Positions 34,876-43,259 of a stretch of 64,000 nt of DNA are shown one piece after another; positions within the stretch are counted from its first letter, which is position 1; each line of letters starts with the position of its first letter. A program made the translations under genes and the position numbers. The notes beneath the pieces were generated by a model. That model saw nothing but the letters and a program-made list of their open reading frames with translations. It was not told the DNA's origin and made no database searches. The stretch is from JBFIHF01 sp964411125. GTDB lineage: Bacteria > Myxococcota_A > Bradymonadia > Bradymonadales > Bradymonadaceae. The stretch spans positions 70,383-134,382 of the forward strand of contig CAYPJU010000007.1 of the NCBI GenBank assembly GCA_964411125.1, written 5' to 3'.

Positions 34876-34904
34876 TTGACCGCACCCAACAACATTGCTA
34901 TTCA
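34876..34904 (+). promoter_or_regulatory. Putative sigma-70 promoter of the yajC-secDF operon
   Basis: TTGACC (34876-34881), a 17-base spacer and TATTCA (34899-34904) lie about 90 bases upstream of yajC. It is back-to-back with the symporter promoter, so the 277-base gap is a divergent promoter region. Confidence 0.5.
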
Positions 34905-34994
34905 CCCATGCCCTCTCGCCATCCGGGAATTTCGGCGAGGGACCCCCGGGTTCCGGGGCCCTGTTGACGTGTCCATCGAAGGTCTTAATTCATC

Positions 34995-35333
34995 GTGTTT
35001 CCGACGCTGATCGCACAAGCAGCCGCGCAACCGCCGTCCATCATCGACATGGCGATGCCGATCGTGCTCATCCTTTTCGTCTTCTATTTCGTGATGTGGC
35101 GACCACAGGCGAAGCGGCAGCGGGAACAAGAGACCTACCTGAACAGCCTCAAATCAGGTGACGAAGTCGTCACCGCCGGAGGCATCGTCGGAACGATCAA
35201 ATCCGTCGACGGAAAGCTGGTCACCCTGGACATCTCCAAGGGGACCAAGATTCGCGTACTGAAATCACAAATTCGAGGCTCGCTCGGGAAGTTCACCGGG
35301 TCGAGCGAGGACGAAGAGAAATCCGAGTCCTGA
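34995..35333 (+). CDS. yajC: Sec translocon accessory protein YajC
   Basis: This 112-residue protein has one N-terminal membrane helix (about 18-36, PIVLILFVFYFVMW), then the YajC signature RPQAKRQREQ and GDEVVTAGGIVGTI. Length and order fit the family. YajC binds SecDF and supports protein export. The GTG at 34995 is chosen because it begins the conserved N-terminus; a weak GAAGG lies 12-16 bases upstream. secD follows after 47 bases. Confidence 0.93.
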   Translation: MFPTLIAQAAAQPPSIIDMAMPIVLILFVFYFVMWRPQAKRQREQETYLNSLKSGDEVVTAGGIVGTIKSVDGKLVTLDISKGTKIRVLKSQIRGSLGKFTGSSEDEEKSES

Positions 35334-35380
35334 CTGAGCGTTGGTTCGCGAGGTGACTCACCTCACGGAGTCTGGTTGAA

Positions 35381-37159
35381 ATGAGTGCCAATACGATCCG
35401 CTGGCTAGTCGTCATCATCGCCCTCGTGGCGGCTGGTTTCGGCCTCGCCCCGACCCTGATGGACATGGGCGACGGCTCCCTCGACGGCGAAGTGCCGTAC
35501 GAAGGACCTGCCGTCGACTTCGTGTTCGAGCATGGACAACCACTCAACCTCGGGCTCGACCTGCAGGGAGGATTGCTCCTGCAATACAACGTCCTCGTCG
35601 ACAAGGCGGTTCAGGACAAACTCGACCGCTCCACGTCGGACCTCCAGGGGAGGATCGAAGGAAAGAAGGAAGGGGTCCAGGTCCAGGTCACCCACGACTA
35701 CGGCGAGAACTTCATCGCGATCAAATTCGCGAACGCCGACGATGGGAGCCTGCTCGACGAAGACCTCCTCACCTTCTACTCGAGCATGAAGCTCGTCGAC
35801 ACCGGGGGCGGCGAATTCCACCTCGTGATGGACGAGGAGTACGTCGACCAGACCAAAGAGTACGCGATCCAGCAGGCGATCGAGACGATCCGCCAGCGCG
35901 TGGACGCTCTCGGTGTGGCCGAGCCGAGCATCACGCGACGCGGCAAGTCCGACATCGTCGTGCAGCTCCCCGGCCTCAACAAGGACGACGTCGACCGCGC
36001 CAAGAAGCTCATCGGACAGACGGCCCAGCTCGAATTCCGGATGGTCGACGACGCTGGCACCAACGCCTTCTTCAACACGTTCTCCGGAAAGCTCCCCGAA
36101 GGCTTCCAACTCCGGATCATCGACGGCAACTACCGGTCGGTCACGCACCAGGACAAGGAACAGCTCCGACGCTTCTTCAAGGGTCGCGTCGATGCCGACC
36201 ACATCATCGGCTACCAGTTCCATCCCGTGTACGAGAACAAGATCGAAGAAATCGTCGACGAGGAGCGGTCCTACTGGAAGAGCTATTACATCTTCAAGAA
36301 GGTCGACCTGACGGGTGACTACATCTCCGAGGCGAGTGTCCAGATCGACCAGCGCTTCAACCGTCCGTACGTCGCGCTCAACTTCGACTCCAAGGGAGGC
36401 GAGCTCTTCGGTGAGCTGTCGTCGAACAACGTCGGCAAGCGAATGGCGATCATGCTCGACGACAACGTGCAGTCCGCACCCGTCTTCAACGAGCCGATCC
36501 TCGGCGGGCGTGCCCAGATCAACATGGGAGCGCTCGAGGCGTACAACGAAGTACTGCGCCAGGCCGAAGACCTCGTCATCGTCCTCCGCCACGGCGCCCT
36601 CCCCGCTCCCATCGAGAAACAGTTCGAGACAGTCGTCGGACCGACGCTCGGTCAGGACTCCATCGACAAGTCGGTCCGCGCCTTCGCGGTCGGCCTGCTG
36701 CTCGTGGTCCTCTTCATGCTCATCTACTACCGCGCCTCCGGTTTCGTATCCGTGATGGCGCTGCTGCTGAACATGATTTTCGTGATGGCGATTCTGTCGA
36801 CGATGGGCGCCACCCTCACGCTTCCGGGTATCGCCGGGATCATCCTGACGATCGGTATGGCGGTCGACGCCAACGTCATCATCTTCGAGCGTATTCGCGA
36901 GGAGATCGATCTGAACAAGAAGCCGAGGGAGGCTGCGGCGCTCGGCTTCGAGAAGGCCCTCTCCGCGGTCATGGACGCCAACGTGACGACCGGCATCGCC
37001 GGTCTCGTTCTGCTGCAGTACGGCACGGGCCCCGTGAAGGGATTCGCCGTCACGCTCCTGATCGGGATCGTCTCCACCATCTTCACCGCCGTCTTCATCT
37101 CGCGCCTCGTCTTCGACACGTGGCTCGTGAGCGGCAAGAAAGAGAAGCTGAGCATTTGA
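35381..37159 (+). CDS. secD: Protein translocase subunit SecD
   Basis: This 592-residue RND-type membrane protein has one N-terminal helix, the conserved LNLGLDLQGG strand, a large periplasmic domain with IRQRVDALGVAEPSI, and six C-terminal helices with MAVDANVIIFERIREE. SecD and SecF use proton motive force to pull preproteins across the inner membrane after SecA. The gene lies between yajC and secF with short gaps, the usual operon. A GGAG ribosome-binding site lies 12 bases upstream of ATG 35381. Confidence 0.96.
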   Translation: MSANTIRWLVVIIALVAAGFGLAPTLMDMGDGSLDGEVPYEGPAVDFVFEHGQPLNLGLDLQGGLLLQYNVLVDKAVQDKLDRSTSDLQGRIEGKKEGVQVQVTHDYGENFIAIKFANADDGSLLDEDLLTFYSSMKLVDTGGGEFHLVMDEEYVDQTKEYAIQQAIETIRQRVDALGVAEPSITRRGKSDIVVQLPGLNKDDVDRAKKLIGQTAQLEFRMVDDAGTNAFFNTFSGKLPEGFQLRIIDGNYRSVTHQDKEQLRRFFKGRVDADHIIGYQFHPVYENKIEEIVDEERSYWKSYYIFKKVDLTGDYISEASVQIDQRFNRPYVALNFDSKGGELFGELSSNNVGKRMAIMLDDNVQSAPVFNEPILGGRAQINMGALEAYNEVLRQAEDLVIVLRHGALPAPIEKQFETVVGPTLGQDSIDKSVRAFAVGLLLVVLFMLIYYRASGFVSVMALLLNMIFVMAILSTMGATLTLPGIAGIILTIGMAVDANVIIFERIREEIDLNKKPREAAALGFEKALSAVMDANVTTGIAGLVLLQYGTGPVKGFAVTLLIGIVSTIFTAVFISRLVFDTWLVSGKKEKLSI

Positions 37160-37197
37160 CTGGTTTTGCTGGGCTCTGCGCCCACGAGGAACGATAG

Positions 37198-38367
37198 ATG
37201 TTTCGAATTATCCCCAAGGACATCTCGGTCGACTTCATCGGCAAACGGAAGCCGTTTGCGATCATGTCGACCATCCTGGTCATTGCCAGCGTCCTGTTGG
37301 TGATCTTCGTCAAGCCGAACTACGGCATCGACTTCAAGGGAGGCAGCGACGTCATCCTGAAGTTCAAGGAGCCGACGACGGCCGACGAGGTTCGCACGGC
37401 CGCGCTGTCGGTCTTCTCGGAGGCGAACGTTCAGCAGTTCGGTGAACCCGAGGACAACGAGTTCCTCGTCCAGACGCAGGAAGTCTCGGTCGTCAACGCG
37501 AAGAAGATCGACGAAATCAAAGCCCTCCTCACCCCCATCGGTGAGGTGGAGCGCGTCACCTGGAATCCCGAGCAGCCCGACCGGCTCGACATCGTCTACA
37601 CCGCCCCCGTCGCTCCGGCTGACATTCAGGCCGCGGTCGAAAAGGTCGGCGTGGAAGGGGTCGAGGTCGAGCAACTCGGCGTGGAAGGGAGCGGTAACTA
37701 CGTCGTTCGATTCCAGGACCTGGGCGTGAAGATTCGAAAGGGTTTCGCGGAAGCACTCCCGGACAAGTTCGACCCGAACGAAGGGCTCGAGCGACTCGAG
37801 ACAGTCGGTCCGCGCGTCGGTGAGCAGCTGCGGAACAGCGGTATCTTCTCGATCATCGTGGCTCTGCTCCTGATCCTCATCTACATCGCCTTCCGTTTCG
37901 ACGTCCGGTACGCCCCCGGGGCCGTCCTCGCGCTCGCGCACGACGTCACGATTTCGGTCGGCATCTTCACCGTGACGCAGATGGAGATCAGCCTGCCGAT
38001 CATCGCGGCCCTCCTCACCATCGTCGGTTACTCGCTCAACGACACCATCGTCGTGTTCGACCGTATCCGCGAGAACCTCATCGAGGTCGGCGACGACGAC
38101 GTCCCCGGCACGGTGAACCGCAGCATCAACGAGACCCTCAGCCGTACGATCATTACGTCGCTGACGACGCTCCTGGCCGTCTTCGCCATCTACATCTTCG
38201 GCGGCGGCCTCATCAAGGACTTCGCGTTCTCGCTGATCGTCGGCATCTTCGTCGGTACCTACAGCTCCGTCTTCATCGCGTCTCCGGTCATGTTGGTGAT
38301 GGACCGGTACCTGCGAACCCGTCGAGCGGCTCAGAAGTCCGTGCCGGCGCCCGCCGAACCCGTCTGA
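37198..38367 (+). CDS. secF: Protein translocase subunit SecF
   Basis: This 389-residue protein has the SecF features: an N-terminal helix, YGIDFKGGSD, a periplasmic domain somewhat longer than usual (about 50-200), and six helices with GYSLNDTIVVFDRIREN and TSLTTLLAVFAIYIFGG. It pairs with SecD. Standard SecF is about 300-325 residues; the extra length is in the periplasmic domain, including a repeated GVEVEQLGVEGSG segment. The gene starts 38 bases after secD and ends before a strong hairpin. Confidence 0.95.
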   Translation: MFRIIPKDISVDFIGKRKPFAIMSTILVIASVLLVIFVKPNYGIDFKGGSDVILKFKEPTTADEVRTAALSVFSEANVQQFGEPEDNEFLVQTQEVSVVNAKKIDEIKALLTPIGEVERVTWNPEQPDRLDIVYTAPVAPADIQAAVEKVGVEGVEVEQLGVEGSGNYVVRFQDLGVKIRKGFAEALPDKFDPNEGLERLETVGPRVGEQLRNSGIFSIIVALLLILIYIAFRFDVRYAPGAVLALAHDVTISVGIFTVTQMEISLPIIAALLTIVGYSLNDTIVVFDRIRENLIEVGDDDVPGTVNRSINETLSRTIITSLTTLLAVFAIYIFGGGLIKDFAFSLIVGIFVGTYSSVFIASPVMLVMDRYLRTRRAAQKSVPAPAEPV

Positions 38368-38380
38368 GCAGACAGCACCC

Positions 38381-38405
38381 GAGCCTCGCGATTCTCGCGA
38401 GGCTC
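38381..38405 (+). terminator. Long perfect hairpin after secF
   Basis: GAGCCTCGCGA (38381-38391) pairs perfectly with TCGCGAGGCTC (38395-38405) around TTC, an 11-bp stem. Four T follow at 38415-38418, separated by nine bases. It lies 13 bases after the secF stop, so it probably ends the secDF transcript, although the U-tract is displaced. Confidence 0.55.
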
Positions 38406-38408
38406 ATC

Positions 38409-38421
38409 GCGAAATTTTCGC
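38409..38421. promoter_or_regulatory. Palindrome upstream of recJ
   Basis: GCGAAATTTTCGC is a 6+1+6 palindrome (GCGAAA-T-TTTCGC) ending 24 bases before the recJ ATG. It could be an operator for a dimeric regulator or simply chance; no second copy was noticed. Confidence 0.3.
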
Positions 38422-38445
38422 ATTCGACTGCTATGTTTGACCCCC

Positions 38446-40212
38446 ATGGTGAAGACTGGCTCCAGCGCTGACCGCGACTGGGTGCTCTTGCGAGCGCCCG
38501 AAGAACAGTGGCGCGCGCTGTGTGGTAGTCTGAAGGTCCACCCCATCACCGCGAAGATCCTCTGCCTGCGGGGGATGGGTGACCCCGATCAGGCTCGGCG
38601 CTTCCTCAGCCCCGAGCTCGAGCAGATGCACGACCCGTTCCTCATGAAAGACATGATGAACGCCGTCGCTGAAGTCCTCAAAGCGATCGAACGCGTGCAA
38701 CGCATCGTGATTCACGGAGACTACGACGTCGACGGCGTGTCGAGCTCGTCGCTCCTCTACAGCTTCCTGCGCGACATCGGCGCCGACGTTCACTACTTCA
38801 TCCCGACCCGCGACGCTGACGGATACGGGCTCAACGCAGATTCGGTTCGTCGGTTTCACGAAGAGGGGACGGGGCTCATCATCACCGTCGACTGCGGTGT
38901 GTCGAACGTGGAAGAGATTGCGCTCGCCGAGGAGCTCGGCATGCGGACGATCGTCGTCGACCATCACACGATCCCGCCCGAGCTTCCTCCGGCCCGCGCG
39001 ATCCTGAACCCGCTGCAGAAAGACTGCGACTTCCCTTTCGAACACCTCGCAGCCGTGGGCGTCACGTTCAACTTCGTCTGCGCATTGACGACCGAGCTCC
39101 GAAAGCGCGGGGTCTTCGACGTCGTTCCCGAGCCCGATCTCGAGGACTATCTCGATCTCGTCGCGCTCGGAACGATCGCCGACGTCATGCCGCTCGTGGA
39201 CGAGAACCGACTCTTCGCGCGCATCGGGCTCGAAGTTCTCGCGCGGCGGCGCCGAGCAGGCGTGTCGGCGTTGCTCGATCAGGCCGGCGTCGAGGTCGGC
39301 CCTGTCGACGCCCGGACCGTGAGTTTCCGCCTCGCACCACGGCTGAACGCCGCGGGCCGAATGAGCGACGCTTCCATCTGCGTCGAGCTCCTCACGACGA
39401 GCGACTACGGGCGAGCCGTGGAACTCGCAACGATGCTCGAGGACCTCAACGTCGCTCGACAGGACGAGGAACGCGGGATTTTGGAAGAAGCGCTCGCCGA
39501 AGCGGAACGTCAGATCGACCTCGACCATCGCGTCCTCGTCATCGCCGGCGAGGGCTGGCATCGAGGCGTGCTCGGCATCGTGGCGTCACGGGTGACGGAG
39601 ACCTTTCATCGTCCTGCGATCCTGATGGGGATCGAGGACGGCGTGGCGCGCGGCTCGGCACGGTCCATCGAGGGGATAAATCTGATCGACACTCTAGGTC
39701 GCGTCGAGCGCCTGCTCGCCACCTACGGTGGACACAGCGCGGCAGCAGGATTGTCGCTTCGAGCCGAACGGCTCGACGAGTTCCTGGTCGAAATCCAGGT
39801 CGCGGCCCGGGAAGTTCTGGAGAACGAGCCGATGCCGCGGCCGAGGCTCCTGATCGATGGGGAGCTCGACTTCGCCGAGATCGACGGAAGCCTGGTGGAA
39901 GAGCTTCGGAAGCTCGGCCCGTTTGGCGCCGGCAACAACGAGCCTACCTTACTCGCGACGAAGGTATCGGCATCGAACGCGAAGATCGTGAGCGAGAAGC
40001 ATCTGCGGGCAAGGTTCCGTGACAATTCCGGCACCATCGATGGTTTCGGGTTCTCGCTCGGCGAGTCGATCGACCTCCTCCGCGAGACGGTGGCGGTAGC
40101 GTTCATGCCGCGTGAGTTTCGAGGTCACGGCCGACCTCGGCTCGAGATTCAGGTCCGCGACGTCCGGTGCGCCTCCGGACGTTGCCCCGATCGTGTAGAA
40201 ACCCCGGAGTAG
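38446..40212 (+). CDS. recJ: Single-stranded-DNA-specific exonuclease RecJ
   Basis: This 588-residue protein has the DHH-phosphoesterase motifs: DYDVDGV (92-98), VDCGVSN, DHHTIPP (172-178), GTIADVMPL and the DHHA1 signature GGHSAAAG, with a C-terminal OB-type domain. RecJ degrades single-stranded DNA 5' to 3' in recombination and mismatch repair and needs two metal ions bound by these Asp and His residues. I prefer ATG 38446 over TTG 38437. The hairpin after secF makes separate transcription likely. Confidence 0.95.
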   Translation: MVKTGSSADRDWVLLRAPEEQWRALCGSLKVHPITAKILCLRGMGDPDQARRFLSPELEQMHDPFLMKDMMNAVAEVLKAIERVQRIVIHGDYDVDGVSSSSLLYSFLRDIGADVHYFIPTRDADGYGLNADSVRRFHEEGTGLIITVDCGVSNVEEIALAEELGMRTIVVDHHTIPPELPPARAILNPLQKDCDFPFEHLAAVGVTFNFVCALTTELRKRGVFDVVPEPDLEDYLDLVALGTIADVMPLVDENRLFARIGLEVLARRRRAGVSALLDQAGVEVGPVDARTVSFRLAPRLNAAGRMSDASICVELLTTSDYGRAVELATMLEDLNVARQDEERGILEEALAEAERQIDLDHRVLVIAGEGWHRGVLGIVASRVTETFHRPAILMGIEDGVARGSARSIEGINLIDTLGRVERLLATYGGHSAAAGLSLRAERLDEFLVEIQVAAREVLENEPMPRPRLLIDGELDFAEIDGSLVEELRKLGPFGAGNNEPTLLATKVSASNAKIVSEKHLRARFRDNSGTIDGFGFSLGESIDLLRETVAVAFMPREFRGHGRPRLEIQVRDVRCASGRCPDRVETPE

Positions 40213-40215
40213 ACC

Positions 40216-40434
40216 GTGGTTCGCCGTTCCAGACGCCGCCCCCGCCGACAAAACCGCGGCACCCAGCTCATTCAGATCGTCGGATTGACGCTCGTGCTGG
40301 TCATCATCCTGCTCTTCCGCGACGAGATCGCAGGCGGAGCCGGGGTCCTCTTCGGAGACGACGGGTCGTCCGACGTCCAGCTCCCCGAAGAACGCCAGCG
40401 CAGTACCGAACCGCCCGGGGCCACGAACCGCTGA
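40216..40434 (+). CDS. Small single-pass membrane protein
   Basis: This 72-residue protein starts at GTG 40216, four bases after the recJ stop, with GGAG about eight bases upstream. It has an Arg-rich N-terminus (about 15 residues), one membrane helix (about 19-37, IVGLTLVLVIILLF) and a hydrophilic Glu/Asp-rich tail. The basic N-terminus should remain in the cytoplasm. No family is recognised. It may be co-transcribed with recJ, and it ends 10 bases from a convergent gene. Confidence 0.6.
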   Translation: MVRRSRRRPRRQNRGTQLIQIVGLTLVLVIILLFRDEIAGGAGVLFGDDGSSDVQLPEERQRSTEPPGATNR

Positions 40435-40444
40435 CGCATCCAGC

Positions 40445-43252
40445 TCACTTCACCGGTCGTTGCCTCTTCAACTGTTGGAAGTACTCCGCCAGGAACCTGG
40501 CGGTGTGGCCTTCTCCGTCAGCGGCGACGTCCTCGGGCGAGCCCTGCGCGACGACTCGCCCTCCGTCCGGCCCGGCGTCGGGCCCGAGGTCGAGCACGAA
40601 GTCGCACTGGGCGACGAAGTCGATGTTGTGTTCGATGACGATGACGGTGTGCCCGCAATCGACCAGCTTGCGCATCGCCTCCACGAGGACCTCGACGTCT
40701 CGTATGTGCAGCCCGACCGTCGGCTCGTCGAAGATGAAGAGATACTCGCTGTCGCTGCCTCGGTCGGCTTCGGCGATGTACGTCGCGAGCTTGAGCCGCT
40801 GCGCTTCGCCGCCCGACAGCGTGGACGTGGTCTGTCCCAGGCGCAGGTACCCCAGGCCGACGTTCGCCAGCGGCTCGAGGCGGCTCGTGATCGTCGACTT
40901 GTGCTCGAAGAACTCCAGCGCCTCGTCCACGGTCATCTCGAAGACGTCGTGGATCGACTTGCCGCGGTACTCGACATCGAGCACGCGCTGGGTGAAGCGG
41001 CGCTGCTTGCAATCTTCACAGGGGAGCTCGACGTCTGCGAGGAAGTGCAGCTCCACGGTGACGAACCCGAGCCCGGCACAAGTCTCGCAGCGCCCTCCGG
41101 GCGTGTTGAAGCTGAAGTCCCCGACGGTGACACCCCGCATTTTCGCCTCGCGGGTCCCGGCGAAGAGCTTTCGAATCTCGTCGTAGGCTTTGGTGTAACT
41201 CATCGCGTTGGACCGCGTGGAGCGCCCCAGCGCCGACTGGTCCATCAGGATCACGTCGTCGAAGCGTTCGAGCCCGGCGAGCTCGTCGAACGCGCCCGAT
41301 TCGCCGACCTGTCCCCGGGAACGTCGCCACCCCTGATAGAGCACGGTGTCGATGAGCGTCGATTTACCCGACCCGCTCACGCCGGTGACGGCCGACATCT
41401 TTCCGACCGGAAAATGGGCGTCGACGCCGTCGAGGTTGTTCTCCGTCGCCCCGACGACCGATACGACGGCGACGGGCTCACCGTCATTCTTTTCGTGGAT
41501 CGGGATGCGCCGTTCCAGGCTCTCGCTCGTGAGCGTCCCGGCGTTGCGGAAGGCCGCGAATTCGCCCGAATAGACGAGCTCTCCCCCCTTCTCTCCCCCC
41601 TGAGGTCCGAGCTCGATGATGTGATCGGCGCCCTCGATGATCTCGGGGTCGTGCTCGACGACCACCACCGTGTTGCCGAGATCGCGCAGGTGGTAGAGGA
41701 CCTCGAGGAGACGAGCCGAGTCGCGCGCGTGAAGCCCGGCGGTCGGTTCGTCCAGGACGTAGAGCGTCTCGGTCAGGGAGCGCCCGAGGCTCGTCGTCAA
41801 ATGAATGCGCTGCATCTCGCCGCCGCTCAGCGTGCGCGAGTTCCGATCGAGCGTCAGGTAGCCGAGCCCCACCTCGACGAGGTAGTCGAGCCGGCTCCGG
41901 ATCTCGGAGAGGAGATTCTGGACCGCGGCGAGGGTGAACCGGTCGACGTCGATCTCCTCGTGGAACCATCGATGAACCGTCTCGATGCGCATCCCCCACA
42001 GGTCGCTGATACGACGCCCGGAGAAGCGCACCCAGGCCGCGTCGGGGCGCAGCCGTGACCCCTTGCAGACCTCACATTCGCCGTAGCCGCGATACTTGGC
42101 GATGAGGATCCGAACGTGCGTCTTGTGCTGCTCCTGTTTCAGTTCGGCGAAGAAACCGCGAACGCCGGGCCATCTTCCGCGGCCTTCGAGGACGATCTCG
42201 CGGTGTTCGGGGTCGAGGTCGCGGACAGGCAGATCGAGCGGGACGCCGAAGTCCCGTGCGGCCGAGACGAGCTTTCGCTGCCACCCGGAGTACTTGCCGC
42301 TCTGCCACGGCTTGATCGCGCCGTCGAGGATCGAACGCCGGGGGTCGGGGATCACCTTCTTGAAGTCGATCCCGATCGTGCGGCCGAACCCGGAGCAGGC
42401 CTCGCACGCTCCGAGGGAGCTGTTGAAACTGAAGAGCGCCGGCTGAGGCTCGATGAACTCCTTCGCGCACGAGTTGCAGCGGAAGCTCTGGTCGAAGACG
42501 ATCGCCTCGGCGTCTTCGACGTCCCACCGATGGACGAGGATGCGGCCACCGCCGACGCCGAATCCGGCCTCGAGGGCCTCCGTGATGCGCTGTCGGTCGT
42601 CGGCATCGATCTTCAGGCGATCGACCACGACAGGGATCACTGCCAGATCGAGGAGACGCTCGGGGTCGACCTCGGCAACTTCGACAGTCTCGCGGTCCAG
42701 GAACAGCCTCGAATAACCTTCCGATGCGAGGTGCTGCAGCATCTGTCCGCGATGTTCCTGCTCCGGCACGAGCACCTCGGCGACGAGGATCGCACGCTCG
42801 CCGTCGAACCTCTCGATCAAGTCGACGGCAGCCGAGGCCGCGGTGTCGCGAGTCACGACCAGGTCGCAGTTTGGGCAGGTGGTCACGCCACCGTGGGTGA
42901 AGAGGAGCTGAAGGTGGTCGTCGATCTCGGTGATCGTACCGACGGTCGACCGAGCGTTGGAGACGTCGTTCTTCTGCCGCAGGGCGACGGCGGGCTGGAT
43001 TGCGGAGACCTCGTCGACGGGCGGCTTGGCCATCTGCTGCACGAACTGTCGAGCGTAAGTCGACAGCGATTCGGTGTACCGACGCTGGCCCTCGGCGTAC
43101 ATCGTGTCGAACGCGAGGCTCGACTTTCCGGAACCACTGACCCCGGTGACCACGGTCAGTGCATCGTGCGGCACCACACAGTCTACCGATTTGAGGTTGT
43201 GCGTTCGGACGCCCCGCAGGGTCGTCTCGCGAGGATGTTTGAACTCGGACAT
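40445..43252 (-). CDS. UvrA-like excinuclease ABC subunit A, divergent paralogue type
   Basis: This 935-residue protein has two ABC modules of UvrA type: Walker A GVSGSGKSS (37-45) and GVSGSGKST, signature motifs LSGGEMQR and LSGGEAQR, and Walker B VLDEPTAGLH and IFDEPTVGLH. Zinc knuckles are present (CNSC-19-CEAC; CETC-19-CEDC). UvrA finds DNA damage and loads UvrB. Several positions differ from canonical UvrA: AIQPAVALRQKND replaces the usual SPAISIEQK segment, and DQSALGRSTRSNAMSY replaces NQSPIGRTPRSNPATY. This suggests a paralogue (UvrA2-like) rather than the housekeeping gene. Start ATG 43252, seven bases after the upstream stop, so it is in one operon with the TPR lipoprotein. Confidence 0.85.
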   Translation of the reverse strand: MSEFKHPRETTLRGVRTHNLKSVDCVVPHDALTVVTGVSGSGKSSLAFDTMYAEGQRRYTESLSTYARQFVQQMAKPPVDEVSAIQPAVALRQKNDVSNARSTVGTITEIDDHLQLLFTHGGVTTCPNCDLVVTRDTAASAAVDLIERFDGERAILVAEVLVPEQEHRGQMLQHLASEGYSRLFLDRETVEVAEVDPERLLDLAVIPVVVDRLKIDADDRQRITEALEAGFGVGGGRILVHRWDVEDAEAIVFDQSFRCNSCAKEFIEPQPALFSFNSSLGACEACSGFGRTIGIDFKKVIPDPRRSILDGAIKPWQSGKYSGWQRKLVSAARDFGVPLDLPVRDLDPEHREIVLEGRGRWPGVRGFFAELKQEQHKTHVRILIAKYRGYGECEVCKGSRLRPDAAWVRFSGRRISDLWGMRIETVHRWFHEEIDVDRFTLAAVQNLLSEIRSRLDYLVEVGLGYLTLDRNSRTLSGGEMQRIHLTTSLGRSLTETLYVLDEPTAGLHARDSARLLEVLYHLRDLGNTVVVVEHDPEIIEGADHIIELGPQGGEKGGELVYSGEFAAFRNAGTLTSESLERRIPIHEKNDGEPVAVVSVVGATENNLDGVDAHFPVGKMSAVTGVSGSGKSTLIDTVLYQGWRRSRGQVGESGAFDELAGLERFDDVILMDQSALGRSTRSNAMSYTKAYDEIRKLFAGTREAKMRGVTVGDFSFNTPGGRCETCAGLGFVTVELHFLADVELPCEDCKQRRFTQRVLDVEYRGKSIHDVFEMTVDEALEFFEHKSTITSRLEPLANVGLGYLRLGQTTSTLSGGEAQRLKLATYIAEADRGSDSEYLFIFDEPTVGLHIRDVEVLVEAMRKLVDCGHTVIVIEHNIDFVAQCDFVLDLGPDAGPDGGRVVAQGSPEDVAADGEGHTARFLAEYFQQLKRQRPVK

Positions 43253-43259
43253 CGCAGTC

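Noticed and set aside
34964..34991. TTGACG and TAATTC just before yajC as a second, leaderless promoter
   Set aside because: The -10-like box ends three bases before the GTG start, too close for a normal transcription start; I favour the upstream pair at 34876-34904.
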